The position numbers were made by a program, and so were the translations under genes. Source: Tillandsia leiboldiana (lineage: Eukaryota; Streptophyta; Magnoliopsida; Poales; Bromeliaceae). Taken from it: 64,000 bases of DNA. Within the stretch, counting starts at the first letter, position 1. Every line of letters begins with the position of its first letter. This document shows, piece by piece, positions 33,475-47,000 of this stretch. The stretch is taken from the NCBI GenBank assembly GCA_029204045.2, contig CM055072.1:8806854-8870853 (forward strand). The letters run 5' to 3'. The notes under the pieces were generated by a model. It was not told the origin of the DNA. It ran no database searches and saw only the letters and a list, made by a program, of their open reading frames with translations.

Positions 33475-35349
33475 GGCCGAGTTCAACTGAGGAGAGCTTC
33501 TTCCCTGTTCACCCTTTCACTGTGCAACCTTCACAAGAAATGCTCCTCTCCCTGTGGCGGATCAATCTGCAGAGTTCCAGATTTTTCAGCGGCACGCATC
33601 CCGAGGTTACCATTTTTACGGCGCGGCGCGACGCTCGTTCGTTTGTGTTCTTCTTCGTCGCATTTCGGTGCGAGGACTCCCCCGGCTTACTCCAACCTCC
33701 GAATGAGGCGATTCTTGCGCCGTTGGCTTCACGACAGGTAGGGCTATGTTTCCCATGTTTACTGGTTTTTCCCATTCCGAGCTTTTCATGGGTCTTTCGG
33801 ATCATCTTGTAACCCCTTTTTCTGGGCGGAGTTCTGGGACAGCGGCGCGGTGTTTTGGTGATATCTTCGCGCTCAGGCATCGGATTGGGGCGATTCAAGA
33901 GGCGATTTGCATCTACACATCACGAGGAATATGCCTAAATTTTATTGGAATTTTCTGAATATTTCTCGAAGGTGAAGATTATCTGTGAACAGTAATTGCT
34001 GCTACAGTTTTTGAGTGTAGTTTGATTCGGGGTGGTTCCCTTGTCGGAATTGTTTCTCAGTGTAGGAAGCTCGGAATTAGACGTGCAGGTACTCGTTTCG
34101 AAGGTATCGACGCGAGGATTACTGTGGTATTTTTATTGGATTTTTCTGGGCACTTGCAGCAGGTGAAATATGCGCGGCTTTGGGACTGATTTTCAGATTG
34201 TGTATGTTTGGTTGATTTTGGAATAAAAGTGTAATGTTAAGCCTTATTGTTGTACTCAGGGGTGTTTTCAGCTGTTTGGAGCCAAGGCTTGCGCGACTTG
34301 TACCGAGGGTGTTTTGTTGGCAGATTTTGGACCGCGGGCGTCTACCCACTTCACCGACTTCAGGTTTGCCTTGGGTTAAGCGCTTCAGGTGGGTGAGCTT
34401 ATTATCAGTAATTGTTTAAGGCAATGTTTATGTTGTGGCAAGTATAAGTCCACTTGTGGGGATGTCACCCCTCTATGACTGATGCATGCATGTGTAGGGT
34501 ACACAGTTTATATTGGTAAGTAGGTAAGCTTGTTATTGATATTGGTATAAATGATTGCAAGAATAGTATTTATGAGGTATACTGAGGACTTGCATGACTT
34601 GGACATCTGTGTGATGACTAGTGTAAGCTTACCTAGGATAATGTTACCCTATGAAATTATATAACATGCCATGTTAACACATAGCCTTTCTTGTGGTTGG
34701 ATTATGATTTGGGACAGGATTTCGTAGCTATGTGCGGATTTGTACTCTGAGGAGTTATTATGATCATTCTATTAATGAACCCTGAGTTGTGGACAGATCT
34801 AGTTTTGGGATTCCGGCATGTTGCTTATTCCTAAGGAACTATTATTATGCTTTAGCCCCCTTTTATTTCCTTGAGGACAATTGCATGCTTGTATGGTCAT
34901 GTAGTTAGGCCATCTTTTACTGCTGCACTACTTATTGGAACTTGACTTAGGAGAAACCATGCTTTTCTTTTCTCCTTCTTGTTAGTCAGGTGGTCAATGT
35001 TGCTCGGGTTCGAGCAGGGGGTCTGGGTAGTGTATAGTCGGGACATCGTGTCTGGGCAGGTTGGTTTAGTTGTGGGGCTTTGCGGCAACCGCGGATATTG
35101 GGCGGTTGACCGGGTGTTTCTCTATGCACCTGATTGGGTATCAGTTTCTTTTGTGGATGGAGTTTCCCACTTATCGTTTAGTGCATCCGATTGAGGTCGG
35201 GTCTTTCCTTAGTGGTTGAGCTTTCCCACTTTGATCAGAGTCGTGATCCAGTCCTGCTACATTGAGACACTTGACAGAGATACTTGTTACTGAGATGTAC
35301 TTTACTCGTGTGGGTCGCTCCCCTCGAGTGCCACTCCGGAGGTAGGCTT

Positions 35350-35455
35350 GACCGAGCCGTGTGCCGGTCTGTTACTTATATTTTTGACCGAGCCGTGTGC
35401 CGGTCCGTTACATATCTTGAGATCGAGCCGTGTGCCGATCAGTTACTGAGTTCGA
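35350..35455 (+). repeat. Three 36-bp tandem units in LTR A
   Basis: GACCGAGCCGTGTGCCGGTC-like units start at 35350, 35386 and 35421. Same array at about 46955-47060. Confidence 0.8.
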
Positions 35456-36569
35456 CAGCAGAGCAGGCAGTACCGGGTGTCATACCGGTTCATTTGATTG
35501 GGTTTATTTCGGTCAGATACTTTTATTGTTACACTCGTGCCTGGGGGCCGGGTGTAGACTGGTAGTTGAGTTTAGATCAGTGATAGTATTGTTGAGAGCC
35601 GTCTGGTTGACGGTGGTCCCGTGTTGTTGCGAGTACTTTGACCGCTGTGTGAGAGGTTGAGCGTCATGATTCTATCCGTCCGAGAGAGAGCGTGGATTTT
35701 GACCATAGCCTGCATGTTTCTCTACTCGATAGCGAGCTTGTCAGTTTGGACGCCCTACGTAATTCCTGCCCGGCAGCGGGAGGTGGTTGTAGGTGGGCGC
35801 AGGTTTGACTGGACCAGATGTGGCAGTCAGTTCGATTGGGTCGGTGGTGCACTTCAGGTGCTAGTGGTTGCATACCACTGTTTGGTTCTCCCCCTTTTTG
35901 CCTTTAGTTAGGGGCAGGGTAGCTGTTGAGAGTTTCCAGCTTACTCTTTTCAGTCTTATGACTTGGGTTAATTTTTGTCTCTTGAGGACTTGGTGGGCAG
36001 ACCGTCGGGTCTGGCGGTGGTACCCACTGAGAACTCCCGTTTTGGAGTAGTTCTCACACCCTTTGGGGGTTTCCCCCCTTTTTCTCTCCTCTCCTTTGTT
36101 TTGCAGAGTCTTAGCAGGTGTTGCCGACTCTGCGGTTGTTGATCGTGGCGAGGGAGTCGCGAGCTAGATCCCTACCCGGCGTTGGAGAGTAGCGGTACCC
36201 TTCAGAGGAGATCATCAGTAGATTAGCTGTTTCTTTTTCCTCTTTTGAGAGACTATTGTAGTAAGGATAATTTGTATTGAGAGACTGTACACTGTTGTAT
36301 ATATATTGGAGTTACCTCCCGGTTGGGTTTAGGGCTTGTACTCGAGGATTTGTATTATTATTTTTGGGAGGCAGACAGTGTTGTTTATTTTCAGTTGTAC
36401 AGTGATTGATTTTAGTTACAGCAGATTTTTATTTATATCTCTGATATCTGTTTAGTTATAGTACTTTTCTTGCAGGTAGGACGCTTCGCCTATGCAGGTT
36501 GGCATAGGCGGCGGATCTGTTTGGCGGGCCCGGGTCGCAGTTTCGACCCCGGGGCGTGACAGATTAGAG

Positions 36570-36582
36570 TGGTATCAGAGCC
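36570..36582 (+). other. Primer-binding site of family A
   Basis: TGGTATCAGAGCC, eight bases after LTR 1. Confidence 0.9.
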
Positions 36583-38200
36583 TAGGTTGTAGGTCATGGT
36601 GGACTTAGAAACCCTAGGCTTATGGTTTGACCCTTGGTTGACTTTGTGAGAGTCGTGATTTTTAGCGAGAGTCCTGATTGAGTTTTATACCTCTCCCGAG
36701 GGACGGGAGGAGTGATTGGCATGTTTATTCTCCTAAGTGATTATGTTGGCTGCAGACAACATAATGCTGTGGAACGGGTGACATGCTTTAGACTTTCGCT
36801 GGATTGGGTCGAGCGTTGTTGTGTGTTGTTTTGCTGTTTCGTCGTGGTGAGCTGTGTCTCCCCGACGCTGGGTTTTGACCCGTGTGCATCCTGTCATAGC
36901 AGATGAGCTTGAGCAGTTGATTTTGGGCCGGATACCCGGATTGAGGTCAGAGAGCTCCGGACCCAGATGGCAGGATTGTCAGAGGCTTATCAGCGGCTGA
37001 GGGAGCAGCTGGTCTTGGTGACACAGTTGCCGGAGCACTGAGTAGCCCCCTCTGTGCCAATGTTTAGTGTCGAGGCACCGAGGCAGGGTGGATGGTTGAC
37101 AGCTGGTGAGCTGTGGGACATGATCGACCTATTGAGCCATTTTTGGCAGATGAACCACCCCGACTCGTAAGATTGAGTTTGGAGCCTTTGGAGGCAGAGT
37201 CGCGGCTGGTGGTGATGGAGTGATTAATTGAGAGCCTCCCTGTGCTTGTGAGTGTATGCAGTTGTTGAACTGCGCGCTCCAGATTCGAGGGACGAGGCGC
37301 ATAGGATATATGAGACTGGGAGTGGATTGCGCCAGGACACCTTTCTGTTATTCAGTCCCTCCATTGTAGATTTAGACGCCTCGTTGGAGCAGGCATTTTG
37401 TATGGAGCGTGGCATCGCAGTTCCTTTGGGCAGAGATCTGCCGCCAGAGGTGAGTTCTGGATTTTGGCGCTTGGCGCCGGATGATGGAGGACAGATTGGC
37501 CGGCAGGGGCATGACTAATTTTCTTTTCTTGGATGACGAATTCCCGAGATGTCAGAGGTCGGGTGGACCCCGAAGGCGACGTCGGTATTTTATTTGAGTG
37601 GCGCAGCGATGGCGTGGATTTGTTATCTGCGGAGGATCTTGTTCGTCGCCTCAATGTGATCAGAGACAGAGGTCGTGCTTCCTAGTGATAGCCCTGATTT
37701 TCAGGCAGATTGAGCGACAACCACTTGCTTTGAGCGAATGAATCTGTGCCGCCCGGTTGGAGGGCGCCACGTTAGTGGATTGAGTGTCGCAGGTGGGATT
37801 TCACCACGGTAGTCGGAGTTAGAGCATGTTCCACTCTTACATGGGTTAGAGGTAGATTTGTTACCACGTGCACTAGAGGTACAGGTTCCTGTTGTTGTTG
37901 TGCACATGGAGGAGGCTTTTGGATCATGTCCAGTGCGGCCGAGACCGCGAGATGCCGGCAGAATTATTGGAAATTATAGCACTTAGGTGTTTTGACCTTA
38001 TGCTTGAGATTGTTGGGCACTATGCCCCAGGATTTTCGACTGCGGCAAAAGAGGACTTGATCTTCGGCAAGACGGGCAATTGGAGGCTTACTCGTTGAGG
38101 TTGTTAGAACACTCAGGTTTTAGCGACAGGGTGAGAGGTGCTTACGGCGGCACCGGGACGCAGAGATATCTCTGTTGCCTGCGAGATCCCGTGTGTGATT
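36583..38200 (+). other. Decayed gag/protease part of the family A interior
   Basis: No frame over 100 aa. Short plus-strand pieces such as the Leu/Gln-rich stretch near 36940-37040 look like gypsy Gag but cannot be assigned with confidence. Interrupted by many stops. Confidence 0.4.
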
Positions 38201-38209
38201 TCACCTTAG

Positions 38210-39115
38210 TTGTTGGTAATGCCGCCGGTTAGGGAGATAGAGATTGCGTTTGACGTGGTTCGAGGAACCGCGCCACCCGGGACGGCACCTCATTGGATAT
38301 CGCCGGTAGAGCTGAGAGAGAGACTTGGCACTGTTGCAGGGTCCGATGGATCGAGGGGTCTGTTTGACCTAGTGCCACGTCGTTGGTATACTGTGGCGAT
38401 GCCACGTCATTGATACACTAATGTGAGGGTCCTTTTATGGTATCCAGGACCTTATGATGGAATTATACTCCGGCAGTTGGTGTATGATGCGAGTACCCAC
38501 TTGGTGTTAGACAGCTGAGGACTTCGCCTAGGTGGCGTTTTGGACGCGGTGGGGGCATTATGAGTTGTTAGTGAGGCCAATGGAATGACGATTGCCCTGT
38601 GGATTTCAAGATCTGAGGAATAGTAGGTCCCGGTTGTACTTGGACGGACTGGGAGTGGTGTTTTCCCGGTGATATTTTGATTTGCTCCCAGAGTGACTTG
38701 GAGTACGAGGAGCGCTTTGTGGATGTGCTATCATGCCCGTGGGGATGAAGCGGTATGCCAAGTTATTGAAGTACAAGTTGTAGCTGCAGAAGCATACCTT
38801 CTTGGGTCGCTTTGTTCGAGCCGTAGGGGCGGCGGTGGAACCCGACCTAATGGATGTTATTCAAGTTGACTGAGACCAACTTTCGTTTTTGAGGTGAGGA
38901 GCTTCTAGACTTGGCGGTGCCGAGAGAGCATGGCCAATGGATAATGTGTCTGATATTAGCGCCAATGCTAGTGTTTCCTGTGTTGGGAGATGGAATTGTG
39001 TGTGTTAGTGATGCCTCCCATTGTGGCGGTAGAGTTACCGTGAGTGGATCTTCGGTCCACGCTTCATTAGTCCAACCCTATGAGTGTTATGGCAGGCAGC
39101 TTGGATTCCACAGTT
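38210..39115 (+). pseudogene. Ty3/gypsy reverse transcriptase and RNase H remnant
   Basis: Frame pieces in the right order: the RT entry motif (PPVREIEIAFDVVRGTAP, 38220-38273), the RT palm (WGHYELL..PMGMTIAPVDF near 38545-38610; FPGDILICSQSDLEYEE near 38659-38710), a YAKLLKYKL..LQKHTFLG piece (38755-38808) and RNase H pieces (SDASH near 39005; a GRQL piece near 39090). The usual F-x-D-D catalytic box reads F-P-G-D, so one catalytic Asp is gone. Internal deletions and stops are frequent. It cannot make a working polymerase. Confidence 0.7.
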
Positions 39116-39957
39116 GAGCCTTTCAGTACGTCCTTTATTCCCAGCTTGGATTGTTATACCTGGGCGTAGGCCATGCCTGCTCGGCTATCAGTTTTGATTA
39201 CTCAACATCTTGAGTGGGATTTTCGCGGATTGTTGTTGCTGATTTGGGATTTTGACCGCGAGTTTGAGCCTCCGCATTTTGATCGCCTTTCGAGCCAGTT
39301 TTCCCTCCCGTTCACTGACGGTTTGGTCCCCGTCAGGGCATCCTTTCGACCCGTGGATCTGTTGGAGTTATGTTGGCTTGTTGAGTATCCAACCGTGGCT
39401 TGAGATTGTGTCTCTTGAGGATCCCTTTTGAGGGTAGCTCGTGGTTGAGTAGGCCACTCGGGTGATTTTGGATCGGAAGTAACCGAGTGAAGACCCCAGC
39501 TTATTGGATCTTTTTCCTCATGGGATGAATCTGTGGGTATACTTCGGGTGGTCCTGGTTGAGTAGACACCAGGAGGTGGTTTAGTGCGTGTTGCGCGGAT
39601 GGTTATTCTGTTTCCCCCCCCCCCCCCGGCTCTTGAGGGGGGCCTCTGTATTGTTTCACGTCTCAGCTCAGGAGTGTTTTGCTTTTGGATCCCTCGCCCG
39701 TGATTGACATGCCCTTCCGAGATCTGTGATTGTGGGAGTACGAGGGACGCCCGTTGCGATTTCTGGCTCGAGAGATGAGAAAATCGCATGTCGGGCCATT
39801 CCGTACCTGTTGTTGTTGTTGCTGGGGAGTAATCACGGGGAGTGAGTGATGTTTCGAGAGCTGGAGGCGTTATTGATGAATACCTACCCGTGGTATGTGG
39901 GACCCTTGGGGGATTTGAGCTAGTTTCGAGGACGAAACTTTTCTTAGTGGGGGAGGA
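39116..39957 (+). other. Integrase/3' region of the family A interior, decayed
   Basis: No intact domain. A C15-type homopolymer tract lies near 39615-39630. The block GTTTCGAGGACGAAACTT (39922-39939) and the PPT GTGGGGGAGGATG (39948) precede LTR 2. The long minus-strand frame over 39202-39978 is antisense to the element. Confidence 0.55.
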
Positions 39958-42580
39958 TGTGAGGACCTGGATCCCCACGACGAGATTACTGGATCATCTA
40001 CAGCTCCCGGAGGCCTATGTGGCGTGTTGGTGGGATTTGTGCCCCATTTGGACATTAGTGTTGGGCTCAGTGTGTTTAATGGATCACGTGGGTGATCATT
40101 GGACTCCGTCGGATTGTTAGAAGTGGTTTTGCGCGATGCGGATATTAAAAATGGACTCAGCGCGAAGTTTGGACCAAGGAATACCTTTCCGGATGCCTTC
40201 GGCAAATTTTGGAGTTGGAATTTGGCAAAATGGACGTCAAATTCGGATTCAGCGCGCGAAAACGGTCAAAACGGACTACCTACTTGTTATTTTTGAGCTT
40301 CGGGTACTGTTCATGCCGGAACAGTGTTCCCGGCGGCGGCGCAGCGGCGGAGCAGCCGCAGGCAGCGCGGCGGACGGTGGCGCGGGCCGCCCGGTCCACG
40401 CGGCAGGCGTGCACCGGGGGCGGGACGCGTGGCGGCTCGGGAGTGGGCCGGTCCGCGGGGCGGGGTCTACGGAGAGTGCGGGGCGCACGGTGGACCGGGG
40501 GGTTGGACACGTGGCGTTACTGGATTGGTCGGTGCAGTGGACTTGGTCTTCGGAGCAGGCGGGCGTGGTGCATGGACCGGCGGGACACGTGGCGCTTTGT
40601 GGTTGGCGGGCTCTTGCAGGCTGGGTCCACGGAGGTGCACCGGGTGCCTCGGAACAGTGCGCGGCAGGCGGGCGCAGGCGGCGGGCGCAGGCGCACGTGG
40701 GCGCGTTGACGCGGGGTTCCCGCGCGTGGGCCGCCACGTGTCGAGTTCCGCGTGGGCCACGCGGCGAGGCGTGAGCGGGGGCTTCGGCTGTTGCCTGTGC
40801 GGGGGGCGACGTGGAGGCCTGGTGGGCTTTCGGGCGCGCACAGTGTTGGGCCGGGCCCAACACTGTAGCCGCCCGAAAGTTGGAGCGCCCGGAAATCCGG
40901 ACATTTTGGGTATTTTCGGATTTGTTTCTTCCAGGCTATAAAAGGGCCGAGTTCAACTGAGGAGAGCTTCTTCCCTGTTCACCCTTTCACTGTGCAACCT
41001 TCACAAGAAATGCTCCTCTCCCTGTGGCGGATCAATCTGCAGAGTTCCAGATTTTTCAGCGGCACGCATCCCGAGGTTACCATTTTTACGGCGCGGCGCG
41101 ACGCTCGTTCGTTTGTGTTCTTCTTCGTCGCATTTCGGTGCGAGGACTCCCCCGGCTTACTCCGACCTCCGAATGAGGCGATTCTTGCGCCGTTGGCTTC
41201 ACGACAGGTAGGGCTATGTTTCCCATGTTTACTGGTTTCTCCCATTCCGAGCTTTTCATGGGTCTTTCGGATCATCTTGTAACCCCTTTTTCTGGGCGGA
41301 GTTCTGGGACAGCGGCGCGGTGTTTTGGTGATATCTTCGCGCTCAGGCATCGGATTGGGGCGATTCAAGAGGCGATTTGCATCTACACATCACGAGGAAT
41401 ATGCCCAAATTTTATTGGAATTTTCTGAATATTTCTCGAAGGTGAAGATTATCTGTGAACAGTAATTGCTGCTACAGTTTTTGAGTGTAGTTTGATTCGG
41501 GGTGGTTCCCTTGTCGGAATTGTTTCTCAGTGTAGGAAGCTCGGAATTGGACGTGCAGGTACTCGTTTCGAAGGTATCGACGCGAGGATTACTGTGGTAT
41601 TTTTATTGGATTTTTCTGGGCACTTGCAGCAGGTGAAATATGCGTGGCTTTGGGACTGATTTTCAGATTGTGTATGTTTGGTTGATTTTGGAATAAAAGT
41701 GTAATGTTAAGCCTTATTGTTGTACTCAGGGGTGTTTTCAGCTGTTTGGAGCCAAGGCTTGCGCGACTTGTACCGAGGGTGTTTTGTTGGCAGATTTTGG
41801 ACCGCGGGCGTCTACCCACTTCACCGACTTCAGGTTTGGCCTTGGGTTAAGCGCTTCAGGTGGGTGAGCTTATTATCAGTAATTGTTTAAGGCAATGTTT
41901 ATGTTGTGGCAAGTATAAGTCCACTTGTGGGGATGTCACCCCTCTATGACTGATGCATGCATATGTAGGGTACACAGTTTATATTGGTAAGTAGGTAAGC
42001 TTGTTATTGATATTGGTATAATGATTGCAAGAATAGTATTTATGAGGTATACTGAGGACTTGCATGACTTGGACATCTGTGTGATGACTAGTGTAAGCTT
42101 ACCTAGGATAATGTTACCCTATGAAATTATATAACATGCCATGTTAACACATAGCCTTTCTTGTGGTTGGATTATGATTGGGACAGGATTTCGTAGCTAT
42201 GTGCGGATTTGTACTCTGAGGAGTTATTATGATCATTCTATTAATGAACCCTGAGTTGTAGACAGATCTAGTTTTGGGATTCCGGCATGTTGCTTATTCC
42301 TAAGGAACTATTATTATGCTTTAGCCCCCTTTTATTTCCTTGAGGACAATTGCATGCTTGTATGGTCATGTAGTTAGGCCATCTTTTACTGCTGCACTAC
42401 TTATTGGAACTTGACTTAGGAGAAACCATGCTTTTCTTTTCTCCTTCTTGTTAGTCAGGTGGTCAATGTTGCTCGGGTTCGAGCAGGGGGTCTGGGTAGT
42501 GTATAGTCGGGACATCGTGTCTGGGCAGGTTGGTTAGTTGTGGGGCTTTGCTGCAACCGCGGATATTGGGCGGTTGGGGG
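39958..42580 (+). repeat. LTR 2 of family A, truncated at the gap
   Basis: The first 2623 bp of the LTR. Shares the LTR 3 variants (for example CCGACCTCC at 41161) and has extra homopolymer indels near the gap. Confidence 0.8.
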
Positions 42581-42680
42581 NNNNNNNNNNNNNNNNNNNN
42601 NNNNNNNNNNNNNNNNNNNNNNNNNNNNNNNNNNNNNNNNNNNNNNNNNNNNNNNNNNNNNNNNNNNNNNNNNNNNNNNN
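42581..42680. other. Assembly gap, 100 N
   Basis: Exactly 100 N, the usual placeholder for a gap of unknown size. Confidence 0.98.
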
Positions 42681-44090
42681 ATTATGAGTTGTTAGCTGAG
42701 GCCAATGGAATGACGATTGCCCCTGTGGATTTCAATGATCTGAAGCAATAAGTAGTCCCGGTTGTACTTGGACGGACTGGGAGTGGTGTTTTCCCCGGTG
42801 ATATTTTGATTTGCTCCCAGAGTGGACTTGGAGTACGCGAGCGCTTTGTGGATGTGCTATCATGCCGTCGTGGGATGAAGCGGTATGGCCCAAGTTATGA
42901 AGTACAAGTTGATGAGTGCAGAAGCATACCTTCTGGGTCGCTTTGTTCGAGCCGTAGGGGCGGCGGTGGAACCCGAATTAATGGATGTTATTCAAGTTGA
43001 CTGAGACCAACTTTCGTTTTTGAGGGAGAGCTTCCTAGACTTTGGCGGTGCCGAGAGAGCATGGCCAATGGATAATGTGTCTGATATTAGCGCAATGCTA
43101 GTGTATTCTGTGTTTAGGAGATGCCGAATTGTGTGTGTTAGTGATGACTCCCCGTTGTGGGCGGTAGAGTTAACCGTGAGTGGATCTTCGGTCCACGCTT
43201 CATTAGTCCAACCTATGAGTGTTTTATGGCAGGCAGCTTGGATTCCACAGTTGAGCCTTTCAGTACGTCCTTTATTCCCAGCTTGGATTGTTATACCTGG
43301 GCGTAGGCCATGCCTGCTCGGCTATCAGTTTTGATTACTCAACTCTTGAGTGGGATTTTCGCGGATTGTTGTTGCTGATTTGGGATTTTGACCGCGAGTT
43401 TGAGCCTCCGCATTTGATCGCCTTTCGAGCCAGTTTTCCCTCCCGTTCACTGACGGTTTGGTCCACGTCAGGGCATCCTTTCGACCCGTGGATCTGTTGG
43501 AGTTATGTTGGCTTGTTGAGTATCCAACCGTGGCTTGAGATTGTGTCTCTTGAGGATCCCTTTTGAGGGTAGCTCGTGGTTGAGTAGGCCACTCGGGTGA
43601 TTTTGGATCGGAAGTAACCGAGTGAAGACCCCAGCTTATTGGATCTTTTTCCTCATGGGATGAATCTGTGGGTATACTTCGGGTGGTCCTGGTTGAGTAG
43701 ACACCAGGAGGTGGTTTAGTGCGTGTTGCGCGGATGGTTATTCTGTTTCCCCCCCCCCCCCGGCTCTTGAGGGGGGCCTCTGTATTGTTTCACGTCTCAG
43801 CTCAGGAGTGTTTTGCTTTTGGATCCCTCGCCCGTGATTGACATGCCCTTCCGAGATCTGTGATTGTGGGAGTACGAGGGACGCCCGTTGCGATTTCTGG
43901 CTCGAGAGATGAGAAAATCGCATGTCGGCCATTCCGTACCTGTTGTTGTTGTTGCTGGGGAGTAATCACGGGGAGTGAGTGATGTTTCGAGAGCTGGAGG
44001 CGTTATTGATGAATACCTACCCGTGGTATGTGGGACCCTTGGGGGATTTGAGCTAGTTTCGAGGACGAAACTTTTCTTAGTGGGGGAGGA
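42681..44090 (+). mobile_element. Second, partial copy of the family A interior
   Basis: Matches 38557-39957 with single-base indels, mostly in the first few hundred bases after the gap. Carries the same RT and RNase H remnants and the PPT. Probably the overlapping end of the next contig. Confidence 0.8.
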
Positions 44091-47000
44091 TGTGAGGACC
44101 TGGATCCCCACGACGAGATTACTGGATCATCTACAGCTCCCGGAGGCCTATGTGGCGTGTTGGTGGGATTTGTGCCCCATTTGGACATTAGTGTTGGGCT
44201 CAGTGTGTTTAATGGATCACGTGGGTGATCATTGGACTCCGTCGGATTGTTAGAAGTGGTTTTGCGCGATGCGGATATTAAAAATGGACTCAGCGCGAAG
44301 TTTGGACCAAGGAATACCTTTCCGGATGCCTTCGGCAAATTTTGGAGTTGGAATTTGGCAAAATGGACGTCAAATTCGGATTCAGCGCGCGAAAACGGTC
44401 AAAACGGACTACCTACTTGTTATTTTTGAGCTTCGGGTACTGTTCATGCCGGAACAGTGTTCCCGGCGGCGGCGCAGCGGCGGAGCAGCCGCAGGCAGCG
44501 CGGCGGACGGTGGCGCGGGCCGCCCGGTCCACGCGGCAGGCGTGCACCGGGGGCGGGACGCGTGGCGGCTCGGGAGTGGGCCGGTCCGCGGGGCGGGGGT
44601 CTACGGAGAGTGCGGGGCGCACGGTGGACCGGGGGGTTGGACACGTGGCGTTACTGGATTGGTCGGTGCAGTGGACTTGGTCTTCGGAGCAGGCGGGCGT
44701 GGTGCATGGACCGGCGGGACACGTGGCGCTTTGTGGTTGGCGGGCTCTTGCAGGCTGGGTCCACGGAGGTGCACCGGGTGCCTCGGAACAGTGCGCGGCA
44801 GGCGGGCGCAGGCGGCGGGCGCAGGCGCACGTGGGCGCGTTGACGCGGGGTTCCCGCGCGTGGGCCGCCACGTGTCGAGTTCCGCGTGGGCCACGCGGCG
44901 AGGCGTGAGCGGGGGCTTCGGCTGTTGCCTGTGCGGGGGGGCGACGTGGAGGCCTGGTGGGCTTTCGGGCGCGCACAGTGTTGGGCCGGGCCCAACACTG
45001 TAGCCGCCCGAAAGTTGGAGCGCCCGGAAATCCGGACATTTTGGGTATTTTCGGATTTGTTTCTTCCAGGCTATAAAAGGGCCGAGTTCAACTGAGGAGA
45101 GCTTCTTCCCTGTTCACCCTTTCACTGTGCAACCTTCACAAGAAATGCTCCTCTCCCTGTGGCGGATCAATCTGCAGAGTTCCAGATTTTTCAGCGGCAC
45201 GCATCCCGAGGTTACCATTTTTACGGCGCGGCGCGACGCTCGTTCGTTTGTGTTCTTCTTCGTCGCATTTCGGTGCGAGGACTCCCCCGGCTTACTCCGA
45301 CCTCCGAATGAGGCGATTCTTGCGCCGTTGGCTTCACGACAGGTAGGGCTATGTTTCCCATGTTTACTGGTTTCTCCCATTCCGAGCTTTTCATGGGTCT
45401 TTCGGATCATCTTGTAACCCCTTTTTCTGGGCGGAGTTCTGGGACAGCGGCGCGGTGTTTTGGTGATATCTTCGCGCTCAGGCATCGGATTGGGGCGATT
45501 CAAGAGGCGATTTGCATCTACACATCACGAGGAATATGCCCAAATTTTATTGGAATTTTCTGAATATTTCTCGAAGGTGAAGATTATCTGTGAACAGTAA
45601 TTGCTGCTACAGTTTTTGAGTGTAGTTTGATTCGGGGTGGTTCCCTTGTCGGAATTGTTTCTCAGTGTAGGAAGCTCGGAATTGGACGTGCAGGTACTCG
45701 TTTCGAAGGTATCGACGCGAGGATTACTGTGGTATTTTTATTGGATTTTTCTGGGCACTTGCAGCAGGTGAAATATGCGTGGCTTTGGGACTGATTTTCA
45801 GATTGTGTATGTTTGGTTGATTTTGGAATAAAAGTGTAATGTTAAGCCTTATTGTTGTACTCAGGGGTGTTTTCAGCTGTTTGGAGCCAAGGCTTGCGCG
45901 ACTTGTACCGAGGGTGTTTTGTTGGCAGATTTTGGACCGCGGGCGTCTACCCACTTCACCGACTTCAGGTTTGCCTTGGGTTAAGCGCTTCAGGTGGGTG
46001 AGCTTATTATCAGTAATTGTTTAAGGCAATGTTTATGTTGTGGCAAGTATAAGTCCACTTGTGGGGATGTCACCCCTCTATGACTGATGCATGCATATGT
46101 AGGGTACACAGTTTATATTGGTAAGTAGGTAAGCTTGTTATTGATATTGGTATAAATGATTGCAAGAATAGTATTTATGAGGTATACTGAGGACTTGCAT
46201 GACTTGGACATCTGTGTGATGACTAGTGTAAGCTTACCTAGGATAATGTTACCCTATGAAATTATATAACATGCCATGTTAACACATAGCCTTTCTTGTG
46301 GTTGGATTATGATTTGGGACAGGATTTCGTAGCTATGTGCGGATTTGTACTCTGAGGAGTTATTATGATCATTCTATTAATGAACCCTGAGTTGTAGACA
46401 GATCTAGTTTTGGGATTCCGGCATGTTGCTTATTCCTAAGGAACTATTATTATGCTTTAGCCCCCTTTTATTTCCTTGAGGACAATTGCATGCTTGTATG
46501 GTCATGTAGTTAGGCCATCTTTTACTGCTGCACTACTTATTGGAACTTGACTTAGGAGAAACCATGCTTTTCTTTTCTCCTTCTTGTTAGTCAGGTGGTC
46601 AATGTTGCTCGGGTTCGAGCAGGGGGTCTGGGTAGTGTATAGTCGGGACATCGTGTCTGGGCAGGTTGGTTTAGTTGTGGGGCTTTGCGGCAACCGCGGA
46701 TATTGGGCGGTTGACCGGGTGTTTCTCTATGCACCTGATTGGGTATCAGTTTCTTTTGTGGATGGAGTTTCCCACTTATCGTTTAGTGCATCCGATTGAG
46801 GTCGGGTCTTTCCTTAGTGGTTGAGCTTTCCCACTTTGATCAGAGTCGTGATCCAGTCCTGCTACATTGAGACACTTGACAGAGATACTTGTTACTGAGA
46901 TGTACTTTACTCGTGTGGGTCGCTCCCCTCGAGTGCCACTCCGGAGGTAGGCTTGACCGAGCCGTGTGCCGGTCTGTTACTTATATTTTTGACCGAGCCG

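Larger units (their letters stand above)
32488..36561 (+). repeat. LTR 1 of family A
   Basis: TGTGAGGACC to CGGGGCGTGACA. Parts: GC-rich U3 (32830-33460) with G-box motifs and a 27-bp palindrome, TATA at 33467-33474, leader, long R/U5 region. The 205-, 195- and 166-aa frames in the GC-rich part overlap on both strands and are compositional. Confidence 0.88.

Noticed and set aside
39202..39978. 258-aa minus-strand frame
   Set aside because: Antisense to the decayed pol region and crossing the LTR border. Its near-copy at 43738-44111 is broken by small indels. Low complexity, no domain.
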